A DNA stretch of 64,000 bases, taken from NCBI GenBank assembly GCA_000716465.1, contig JNWL01000006.1, positions 124,001 through 188,000 of the forward strand. Reading direction: 5' to 3'. The position numbers and the translations under genes were made by a program. The DNA comes from Streptomyces bikiniensis. GTDB lineage: Bacteria; Actinomycetota; Actinomycetes; Streptomycetales; Streptomycetaceae. Below are positions 33,585-40,502 of the stretch, one piece after another. The notes beneath the pieces are model-generated. The model was not told the origin of the DNA and did not search any database. It saw nothing but the letters and a program-made list of their open reading frames with translations. How positions within the stretch are numbered: position 1 is the first letter of the stretch; every line of letters begins with the position of its first letter.

Positions 33585-34388
33585 ATGCCCCTGCCTGCCG
33601 ACCGGACCGCCCTGGACCTGACGGACGCGCTCCTGGAGGCGCTCTGGGACGGGAGGGACCTCCCGCAGGGCCCGGACGTCCCCGTGGTCGAGGAGGGCGG
33701 CGAACCCGTCCGCCGGGTCCTGGACCGGCTCCGGCGGATACCCCGCGAGCCGGCGGACGACTTCGTCCGCCACGTCGGCACCCCGCTCATGGAGTTCCGC
33801 GGCCGCCGCTGCCCGTGGAACGCGGCGGCGCTGCGGCTGTTCGAGGACCCGTACGCCTTCGCGGCCACCGGCCCCCGGCGGCACGAGGACCGGGCGTACG
33901 ACGTCCACGCCGTGATGTGCCGGTCGGTCCCCGACCCCCGGGGCTGGACCCACGTGGACGGGGACCGCTTCAACGGCGTCCGCCGCGCGCTGCCCTCGTA
34001 CCCCTTCGATCCCCCGGCCCCGTCGGAGACGCCGGGCCGCCTCCACCCCCTGGAGACGGAGGAGGCGGTCGCCGCGCTCGCCGTCATGGCCGAGGAGTGG
34101 CAGGGGGAGACCGCCCCCGTCCGCTCCCGCCCGAACCGGGACGCCCTGCCGGCGGACGCCCGTACCCTGCTCGAACGGTACGGACCCGCGGCGCGCTACC
34201 GGACCGACGCGACGGCCGCCGCGACCGACCCGGCCCCTGACTTCCTGGCGGCGGGCCTTCAGGGCACGCGGACGCACGGGTTCCTGACCTCGGAGGGCCT
34301 CGACGGCCTGTACTTCTTCGAGGACCTGGGCGTGATCGCGGTGAGCGACGACGAGGTGGGCGTCTTCTGGTCGTTCGGGGCGTGCTGA
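33585..34388 (+). CDS. hypothetical protein, 267 aa
   Basis: I do not recognise this protein. It is acidic, soluble, with no signal or membrane segment. It starts MPLPADRTALDLTDALLEALW, has a central stretch rich in Trp, Arg and His (FRGRRCPWNAAALRLFEDPYAFA; DPRGWTHVDGDRFNGVRRALPSYPFDP) and ends with GLYFFEDLGVIAVSDDEVGVFWSFGAC. Third-position GC bias supports coding. It lies 176 bases after the membrane kinase gene on the same strand, so it could be a kinase substrate or partner, which is inference only. Confidence 0.7.
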   Translation: MPLPADRTALDLTDALLEALWDGRDLPQGPDVPVVEEGGEPVRRVLDRLRRIPREPADDFVRHVGTPLMEFRGRRCPWNAAALRLFEDPYAFAATGPRRHEDRAYDVHAVMCRSVPDPRGWTHVDGDRFNGVRRALPSYPFDPPAPSETPGRLHPLETEEAVAALAVMAEEWQGETAPVRSRPNRDALPADARTLLERYGPAARYRTDATAAATDPAPDFLAAGLQGTRTHGFLTSEGLDGLYFFEDLGVIAVSDDEVGVFWSFGAC

Positions 34389-34442
34389 CGACGTCCGGAG
34401 GGGGCCGCCGGGGGATGCGGACGAGGTGGCGTCCGCTCGGTG

Positions 34443-35276
34443 TCAGGCGTGGGCCGTGGTCTCGCGGGGTGCGGCGGCTTCGCGGCGCTCGGCACGCCGG
34501 TTCTCGGGGCGCCAGGTGGAGACCAGGGCGGCGGCCAGCAGCAGCTCGGCGACGTCGCCGCCGTAGTACATGATCTCCGCGCCCGCCCGGACCTGGGGGA
34601 CGGGGGCGTGGATGTCGACCCAGAAGCCGCCGTACATCAGCTGGGAGATGATCGCGTGGGCCGCGATGGCGATACCGAGGCAGACCAGTCGGACGCGCAC
34701 TCCGGGCCGGGCGGGGGCGGGGTCGGGGCCGGCGATGACGTGGGCGAACAGGCATCCGGACAGCAGGAAGTGCGCGTGCAGCAGCCAGTGGGCCGCCGGA
34801 GTGCTCACGGTCGTGTTGTAGAGGGGGGTGAAGTAGAGGACCGCGAGGCTGCCGGTGGACAGTGCCAGCGCGACCGCGGGACGGGAGACCGCACGGGCGG
34901 GCGGGCTGTGCAGTACGGCGGTCAGCTGCCGTCCCCGGGCCGCGGGCAGGGTGCGCAGCAGGAGGGTGACGGGGGCGGCGAGGACGAGCGCGAGGGGCGC
35001 GTACATGCCGATGAGCATGTGCTGGACCATGTGGCCGCGGAAGTCCTCGTGCGCGAACGGGGCCACGGGCGGCAGCAGCGCCACGGCGAGCAGGAGGATC
35101 CCGCCCAGGAACCATCCGGTCCGCCACCGGCTCCAGCCCCGGACGGGGTTGCGGCGACGGGCCCGGCGTACGAGCAGGAGGTAGGCGACGGCAGTGGCCG
35201 ACAGGACGAGCGCGGGCAGCAGCCACTCCAGGCCGCTGCCCGCGTCGTGCCCACGATCGTGCGTGTGGTGTTCCAT
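34443..35276 (-). CDS. CtaG-like cytochrome c oxidase assembly protein
   Basis: A 277-residue integral membrane protein of the Caa3/CtaG family, about seven helices. Family marks include PPVAPFAHEDFRGHMVQHMLIGMYAPLALVLAAP with its conserved His residues, HWLLHAHFLLSGCLFAHVIAGPDP and AHAIISQLMYGG. These histidines may handle copper or heme during oxidase assembly. The ATG at 35276 shares one base with the stop of the DUF2243 gene (TGATG), so the two are translated together. Confidence 0.9.
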   Translation of the reverse strand: MEHHTHDRGHDAGSGLEWLLPALVLSATAVAYLLLVRRARRRNPVRGWSRWRTGWFLGGILLLAVALLPPVAPFAHEDFRGHMVQHMLIGMYAPLALVLAAPVTLLLRTLPAARGRQLTAVLHSPPARAVSRPAVALALSTGSLAVLYFTPLYNTTVSTPAAHWLLHAHFLLSGCLFAHVIAGPDPAPARPGVRVRLVCLGIAIAAHAIISQLMYGGFWVDIHAPVPQVRAGAEIMYYGGDVAELLLAAALVSTWRPENRRAERREAAAPRETTAHA

Positions 35277-35836
35277 CAGGTGCGCCGGCCCTCGCTCCCG
35301 GCGGGGGCGTCGGGGTCGAGGGGCCGGCCGCTGCGCTGGAGGAGGTGGCCGCCGGCGACCAGCAGGGCGCCCAGGACGAGGAAGCCGATGTCCCACCAGA
35401 CCTGGCCGTCTCCCGCGTGGACGTGGTGGATGCCCAGGATGTGGTGGTCCAGGACGCCTTCGACGAGGTTGAACAGGCCCCAGCCGACGAGCATCCATCC
35501 CCACAGCACCCGGGAGGTCCACACCCGCAGCCGGTTGTGGGTGACGCGTGCGTACAGGACGGCCAGGCCGAGGAGGACCGCGAGCCAGCAGACGGTGTGG
35601 AAGATGCCGTCCCACAGGGTGTTCATCTCCAGGCCGGAGACGGTGTGGGGGTTGTAGTACTTCACCCCGATGCGGTCCTCGTTGGTGCTGGAGAGCATGT
35701 GGTGCCACTGCAGCAACTGGTGCAGCAGGATGCCGTCGACGAAGCCGCCCATGCCCACGCCGAGCACGATGCCCGGCAACCGGATGCTCGCCGGCGGTGT
35801 CGTGCCGGCTCGGGCCTCGCCCCTCGTGGTGACCAT
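35276..35836 (-). CDS. DUF2243 membrane protein
   Basis: A 186-residue membrane protein of the DUF2243 family with four hydrophobic segments and many histidines: GGFVDGILLHQLLQWHHMLSS, GIFHTVCWLAVLLGLAVLYARV, GWGLFNLVEGVLDHHILGIHHVH and WWDIGFLVLGALLVAGGHLL. The His pattern hints at heme or metal binding. Start ATG (MVTTRGEARAG) at 35836. It is the first gene of a two-gene operon with the CtaG-like gene, so a respiratory role is plausible. Confidence 0.88.
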   Translation of the reverse strand: MVTTRGEARAGTTPPASIRLPGIVLGVGMGGFVDGILLHQLLQWHHMLSSTNEDRIGVKYYNPHTVSGLEMNTLWDGIFHTVCWLAVLLGLAVLYARVTHNRLRVWTSRVLWGWMLVGWGLFNLVEGVLDHHILGIHHVHAGDGQVWWDIGFLVLGALLVAGGHLLQRSGRPLDPDAPAGSEGRRT

Positions 35837-35997
35837 GGCTCGTCTCCGCTCCTGGTGACGGGTTCTGCCGGAAGATGCCTCAGTCGCACGTTCCCCTCTT
35901 CACGGCGCTCACGCGCGCGCGTCCTCCACTTGGCCCAGACCGTACGGTCACGTGCCGGCCGGTTTCGCGGGGGAAGCCGCTCACGGGCCCCGGGCGG

Positions 35998-36672
35998 TCA
36001 GGCCTCCCCGGGGCCCGTGAGCGCCTTCCCCGGGGCCGTGAACGCGACCCCGGCGGCCGGTACGGTGACCTCCGCGTCGCTGCCGAGGGAGTAGGCCGCC
36101 ACCCGTGAGACCACCGCGGCCGGCACCGCGTCGGCGATCCCCGGCACCGCCGGGACGTCCTGGGTGGCGTGCGCGTCGTGGGGCACGACGACCCGGTAGT
36201 CGCGCTCCAGGGCCGTACGGGCCGTCGCCCGCACGCACATCTCCGACATCACCCCGCAGACGGCGACCGCCCGCACCCCCGCGTCGGCGAGGACGCGGCC
36301 CAGCGGCGTCCGCCGGAAGCCGTCGTCCTCGGGCTTGCGGATCACCAGCTCCCGGGGACCGGGCACCACGTGGTGGTGCAACTCCCATCCGGGGGTGCCG
36401 GGTTCGTCCTCCGAGCCGGGCGGACCGTCGTTCTGGAGGTGGACGACGAGCGCTCCGGCACGCCGGGCCCGGGCGATCAGGTCCGTCGTCCGGTCGACGA
36501 GCCGGTCCGCGTCGGGCACGGCCCCGTCTCCGGTGACGAACGCCGCCTGCACGTCCACGACGATCAGGGCGTCGACGGGCGGGGGCTCCACGGACGAGGC
36601 GTCGGCGGGCGGGGCCGCCACGGGCGAGGCGTCGGCGGGCGGGGCCGCCACGGGCTGCGCGCTGTCGGTCAT
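35998..36672 (-). CDS. isochorismatase-like cysteine hydrolase
   Basis: A 224-residue isochorismatase-superfamily hydrolase. The catalytic triad is visible: Asp40 in ALIVVDVQAAFV, Lys in LVIRKPEDDGF, and Cys in VCGVMSEMCVRATART, with the cis-peptide region AVCGVM. Substrates may be nicotinamide-, ureide- or isochorismate-like. The N-terminus carries a duplicated APPADAS segment from a 30-base tandem repeat (36601-36660). Start ATG at 36672; an in-frame GTG at 36882 would add 70 residues (VPGVTDEPGETGPYDV...) but has no ribosome site. Confidence 0.87.
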   Translation of the reverse strand: MTDSAQPVAAPPADASPVAAPPADASSVEPPPVDALIVVDVQAAFVTGDGAVPDADRLVDRTTDLIARARRAGALVVHLQNDGPPGSEDEPGTPGWELHHHVVPGPRELVIRKPEDDGFRRTPLGRVLADAGVRAVAVCGVMSEMCVRATARTALERDYRVVVPHDAHATQDVPAVPGIADAVPAAVVSRVAAYSLGSDAEVTVPAAGVAFTAPGKALTGPGEA

Positions 36673-36937
36673 CCCGTCATCCTCGCCCCCGCCCGCCCGT
36701 GTCGCTACGGGATTTCGTCCGGGCCGGCGCGCCTCCGAGAGGAGTTCCGCCCCCGGGAGCCGGTCGCACCGCGCGTGCACCTGCGCGTGCGGCATGGACC
36801 GGAACGGCGCCACGGTCCGCGCCGCGCCGGCCTTCACGTCGTACGGACCGGTCTCGCCCGGCTCGTCGGTGACGCCGGGCACGGGGCGGGAGGGCGTGGT
36901 CGACCGGACTTCGGACGCGCGGCGACCGCACCCCGGC

Positions 36938-37318
36938 CTATTCCGCCCGGCGGGTTCGCGCCCCGGAGGCCCCGGAGGCCGCCTCGGCGGGGGCCGCCTC
37001 CGGGCGGAGGAGGTCACCGAGCGCGGTCAGGCGGATGAGCCGGAGGATCCGCGGCTGGTCGCAGAGGAGCCGCCAGCGCGCGCCCCGTTCGCGCGTGCGC
37101 TCGGCGCAGCGGACGAGGAGGCCGAGTCCGGTGGCGTCGCAGAAGGTGAGTCCCCGGATGTCGAGGGTCAGGGCGTCGGACTCCCGGGCGAGGACGTCGA
37201 GTTCGGGGCGCAGGCGCCGCACCAGGACGAGGTCGAGCTCGCCCCGGAGGGCGGCGACGGTGTGCCCGCCGGACGAACGCGCTTCCAGATGTCGGCCTTG
37301 ACGGGGGATCAGCTGCAT
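36938..37318 (-). CDS. STAS domain anti-sigma factor antagonist
   Basis: A 126-residue SpoIIAA/RsbV-type STAS protein. The core is VAALRGELDLVLVRRLRPELDVL...LTLDIRGLTFCDATGLGLLVRCAERTRERG. The usual phospho-acceptor motif D-S/A-S-G reads DATG, so threonine would replace serine. It would bind an anti-sigma kinase and release a stress sigma factor. Start ATG at 37318. No kinase is adjacent, but a SpoIIE-type phosphatase that could act on it is at 29377. Confidence 0.88.
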   Translation of the reverse strand: MQLIPRQGRHLEARSSGGHTVAALRGELDLVLVRRLRPELDVLARESDALTLDIRGLTFCDATGLGLLVRCAERTRERGARWRLLCDQPRILRLIRLTALGDLLRPEAAPAEAASGASGARTRRAE

Positions 37319-37420
37319 CGACCTCTCCAGGGGGTGGTTCCACGTGTCACACAGAGCGTGACCACCTCTTACCCGGAGGGGACGTTTCGCCCGTCACGCA
37401 ATCACCCGAATCGGGGAATA

Positions 37421-37822
37421 TCAGGCCTGCTTCCCCGCGGCGGCCTCCTCCTGGATGCGGTCGAACTGGGCGCCCATGGCGGCGGCGAGCGCCTGGGCGG
37501 CGGAGAGCGGGCGGACCATGACGGTGAACTCGTCGATCCTCCCCTCCTCGTCGAAGTGGAGGAAGTCGCAGCCGTCGATCTCCTTGTCCCCGACCTTCGC
37601 GGTGAAGACGAGGGCGTGGTCGCGGCCGTCCGCGCCCTCGATCTCGCGGACGTACCGGAAGTCGGTGAGGACGCGGAGGACCCCGCGCAGGATCGCGGCG
37701 GTGAGGGCCTTGCCGGGGTACGGCTCGAAGGCGACGGGACTGGTGAAGACGACGTCCTCGGCGAGCAGGGCCTCGACGGCGTCGAGGTCGCGGTTCTCCA
37801 CGGCGGTGCGGAACGGATGCAC
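37421..37822 (-). CDS. SnoaL/NTF2-like nuclear transport factor 2 family protein
   Basis: A 133-residue cone-shaped NTF2-fold protein. It begins VHPFRTAVENRDLDAVEALLAEDVVFTSPVAFEPYPGKAL, then ILRGVLRVLTDFRYVREIEG, and FVMFTAKVGDKEIDGCDFLHFDEEGRIDEFTVMVRP-like sequence, all standard for SnoaL_2 proteins. Could be an isomerase, cyclase or binding protein; no partner is visible. Start GTG at 37822, with GGAG seven bases upstream. The long in-frame extension to 39517 is antisense to the aminopeptidase and not real. Confidence 0.83.
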   Translation of the reverse strand: MHPFRTAVENRDLDAVEALLAEDVVFTSPVAFEPYPGKALTAAILRGVLRVLTDFRYVREIEGADGRDHALVFTAKVGDKEIDGCDFLHFDEEGRIDEFTVMVRPLSAAQALAAAMGAQFDRIQEEAAAGKQA

Positions 37823-37920
37823 GGCGCGACTCCATAGGCAACTAGTTGAATAGGTGCGAGTGCAGCTAACCGTAGGGAGCGCGCCGTGTCCAGAGGCCCC
37901 GGGAGGAACCGGGAGGGCCG

Positions 37921-39333
37921 TCAGCCCGCCACCCGTGCCATCCACGCCTCGACCTCGTCCGCCGAGCGCGGCAGGCCCGCCGACAGGTTCTCGTGGCCGT
38001 CCTCGGTGACGAGCAGGTCGTCCTCGATGCGGACGCCGATGCCGCGCCACTCCTCGGGCACGGTCAGGTCGTCGGGCTGGAAGTAGAGGCCCGGCTCGAC
38101 GGTCAGGACCATGCCCGGCGCGAGGACGCCGTCGACGTACTCCTCCGTGCGCGCCCGCGCGCAGTCGTGGACGTCCAGGCCCAGCATGTGGCCGGTGCCG
38201 GCCATGGTGAAGCGGCGCTGGAGCCCGAGGGCGTACGCGCGGTCCACCGGGCCCTCGACGAAGCCCCATGCGACCAGGCGGGCCGTCAGGCTGCGCTGCG
38301 CCGCCTCGTGGAAGGCGCGGTACGGCGCGCCCGGCCTCACCGCGGCCATCCCGGCCTCCTGCGCCTCGTACACGGCGTCGTACACCCGGCGCTGGACGGG
38401 GGTGAAGGTGCCGCTGATCGGGAGGGTGCGGGTGACGTCGGCGGTGTAGAGGGTGCGGGTCTCCACGCCGGCGTCGAGGAGGAGCAGGTCGCCGGGGCGC
38501 ACCGGGCCGTCGTTGTCCGTCCAGTGCATGATCGTGGCGTGCTCGCCGGCGGCGCAGATCGAGCCGTAGCCGACGGAGTTGCCCTCCAGGCGGGCGCGGC
38601 GGAAGAAGGTGCCCTCGATCCAGCGCTCGGAGGAGGCGACCGCGCGGGAGAGCTCCGCGACGCAGTCGGTGAAGCCGCGCACGGTGGAGTCGACCGCCTT
38701 GCGCAACTCGCCGATCTCCCAGGCGTCCTTGACGAGCCGGAGGCCGCTCAGCGCCTCCTCCAGCTCCTCGTCGCGCTCCTCGTCGGTGGTGACGGCCGCT
38801 TCGAGGGCCGGGTCGACCCCCCGGACGATCCGGGTCGGGACGCCGGAGCCGGCGGCCAGGTCGTCGGCGGCGGTGCGGACGTCGCGGCAGGGCAGTCCGA
38901 GGACGGCGCCGGACTCGGCGAGGGAGGGACGGCGGCCCGTCCACAGCTCGGCCGTGTAGCCGAGCCAGAACTCGTCGTCCTCCCGGCTGTCGCGGGGAAG
39001 CTGGTAGCAGTACGCGTCGTGGCCGCCGTCCGCGCGGGGTTCGAGGACGAGGGCGCCGTCGCGGGCCCGGTCGCCGGTCAGGTGCACGTAGCCCGAGTAC
39101 GGACGGAAGGGGTGGGCGTCGTCGTTGGAGCGGTACGTGAGGTTGCCCGAGGGGACGACCAGGCGCTCGCCCGGGAAGAGGGCGGAGAGCGCGGCGCGGC
39201 GGCGGGCCGCGTAGGGGGCCTGCTCGCCGGGTTCGAGCCCGTGCCGCTCGGTGTCCGCCCACCCCCTCCTCATCAGGGCGGAAAGCTCCTCGGAGACGCC
39301 TTCGTAGAGACCGTTCTTGCGACCCTTCGCCAC
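37921..39333 (-). CDS. aminopeptidase P (Xaa-Pro aminopeptidase) family protein
   Basis: A 470-residue M24B metallopeptidase that removes an N-terminal residue before proline. The creatinase-like N-domain (to about residue 220) includes SGNLTYRSNDDAHPFRPYSGYVHLTGD. The pita-bread catalytic domain supplies the metal ligands: Asp in LLLLDAGVETRTLYTADVTRTLP (two Asp), His in GTGHMLGLDVHDC, Glu in LTVEPGLYF and Glu in GVRIEDDLLVTEDG. Start GTG at 39333 with AGGAG six bases upstream. A purine-rich nonamer repeat precedes the ribosome site. Confidence 0.93.
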   Translation of the reverse strand: MAKGRKNGLYEGVSEELSALMRRGWADTERHGLEPGEQAPYAARRRAALSALFPGERLVVPSGNLTYRSNDDAHPFRPYSGYVHLTGDRARDGALVLEPRADGGHDAYCYQLPRDSREDDEFWLGYTAELWTGRRPSLAESGAVLGLPCRDVRTAADDLAAGSGVPTRIVRGVDPALEAAVTTDEERDEELEEALSGLRLVKDAWEIGELRKAVDSTVRGFTDCVAELSRAVASSERWIEGTFFRRARLEGNSVGYGSICAAGEHATIMHWTDNDGPVRPGDLLLLDAGVETRTLYTADVTRTLPISGTFTPVQRRVYDAVYEAQEAGMAAVRPGAPYRAFHEAAQRSLTARLVAWGFVEGPVDRAYALGLQRRFTMAGTGHMLGLDVHDCARARTEEYVDGVLAPGMVLTVEPGLYFQPDDLTVPEEWRGIGVRIEDDLLVTEDGHENLSAGLPRSADEVEAWMARVAG

Positions 39334-39352
39334 GTCCTGCTCCTTCTTCCGA

Positions 39353-39388
39353 ACCTTCGGGTTCTTCGAGTTCTTCGGGTTCTTCGGG
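39353..39388 (-). repeat. four 9-base repeats in the aminopeptidase P leader
   Basis: On the plus strand, CCTTCGGG-type units become TTCTTCGAG, TTCTTCGGG, TTCTTCGGG (four units, 39353-39388). In the mRNA they read as CCCGAAGAA repeats, a purine-rich run 19 bases before the start codon. They might tune translation or slip in length between strains. Confidence 0.65.
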
Positions 39389-39515
39389 GGGGGGTACGGC
39401 CGCCGGGCGTCGGCGGCCCCCGGACGGTACTGCGATCGGCGCCCGCCGGTGGCCGGGGTCCGCCAGTGGCACGGATCGGCCACGGCGGGGCGCGGCGGGA
39501 GCCGATAATGCGGGC

Positions 39516-40502
39516 ATGGCGAACGACGCGAAGCTCGGTGAGGCGCTTCGGCTCCTGGGGATCGGGGAGGGGGCCCGGCGGCTCTATCCGCACCTCCTGG
39601 AGCTCGGACCCGCACCGCTGGAGGCGATCGGTGCGGCGGCCGGCCTGGCGGGCGGCGGGCTCGCGGCGGCGTACGGCGAGCTGGTCGACGCGGGCCTGGC
39701 GAGCGCGGTCGGGGACGGCGGGGACCCGGTGGCGCCCGTGCCCCCGGCCGCCGGTCTGGAGATCCTCGGCCGGCACCGGGCGGCCGAGCTGGACGAGTCC
39801 CGGATCACGGTCGGCGGGGCGTTCGAGGCGTTCCGGCGGCAGCGGCTCGCGGCGTACCACGACGACCTGGTCGAGGTGGTGACCGGGGAGGCGGTCGGGC
39901 CCCGGATGCGGCAGGCCTGGGCCAGCGCGCGGGAGCAGATCCGGCAGCTGGACTCGCCCCCGTACTTCCCGCTGCCGGGCGCCACCGACGACGCCCTCGC
40001 GACCCTGGCGCGCGGGGTGACGCAGCGGGTCGTCTACTCGCAGGCTTCCCTGGAGTACCCGGGGCAGCTGGAGGAGTCGATCGAGCCGTGCGTGGAGGCG
40101 GGCGAGCAGGCCCGGGTGCTGCCGTCGGTGCCGGTGAAGCTGCTGGTCATCGACGAGGCGTACGCGCTGGTGTCGCTCTCCATCCGGGAGGCCGACGTCC
40201 ACAACAGCATGCTGGTCGTGCAGCCGTGCGGTCTGCTCTCGGCGCTCGTGGCGCTCTTCGAGCAGACCTGGCGGAGCGCGCTGCCCCTGCACGGCCGCTC
40301 GGTGCGGCCGGCGGGGCTGCTGCCCGCCGACCGCCGGCTGCTCCGGCTGCTCGCGGCCGGGGCGGGCGACGACGTCGTCGCCCGGGAGCTGGGGATCAGC
40401 CGCCGTACGCTCTTCCGCCGGATCCAGGTCCTGATGGCCCGGCTCGGTGCCGCGAGCCGGTTCCAGATGGCGCTCCAGGCGCAGCGCTCGGGGTGGTTGT
40501 GA
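39516..40502 (+). CDS. LuxR-type transcriptional regulator with TrmB-like N-terminus
   Basis: A 328-residue regulator of the Streptomyces class with an N-terminal TrmB-like winged helix (LGEALRLLGIGEGARRLYPHLLELGPAPLEAIGAAAG) and a C-terminal LuxR-type helix-turn-helix (DRRLLRLLAAGAGDDVVARELGISRRTLFRRIQVLMARLGAASRFQMALQAQ). The middle region is unassigned. Start ATG at 39516, seven bases after GATAAT, so probably leaderless. Its last 107 bases are antisense to the end of the prolyl oligopeptidase gene. Confidence 0.88.
   Translation: MANDAKLGEALRLLGIGEGARRLYPHLLELGPAPLEAIGAAAGLAGGGLAAAYGELVDAGLASAVGDGGDPVAPVPPAAGLEILGRHRAAELDESRITVGGAFEAFRRQRLAAYHDDLVEVVTGEAVGPRMRQAWASAREQIRQLDSPPYFPLPGATDDALATLARGVTQRVVYSQASLEYPGQLEESIEPCVEAGEQARVLPSVPVKLLVIDEAYALVSLSIREADVHNSMLVVQPCGLLSALVALFEQTWRSALPLHGRSVRPAGLLPADRRLLRLLAAGAGDDVVARELGISRRTLFRRIQVLMARLGAASRFQMALQAQRSGWL

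Noticed and set aside
36673..36882. In-frame 70-residue N-terminal extension of the isochorismatase
   Set aside because: Codon bias is partly coding-like, but there is no ribosome site at GTG 36882 and the family starts near the catalytic Asp. Left as a note in the gene entry.
37421..39517. A 698-codon minus-strand frame ending in the NTF2-like gene
   Set aside because: The upstream 565 codons are a wrong frame of the aminopeptidase P gene; the true start is GTG at 37822.
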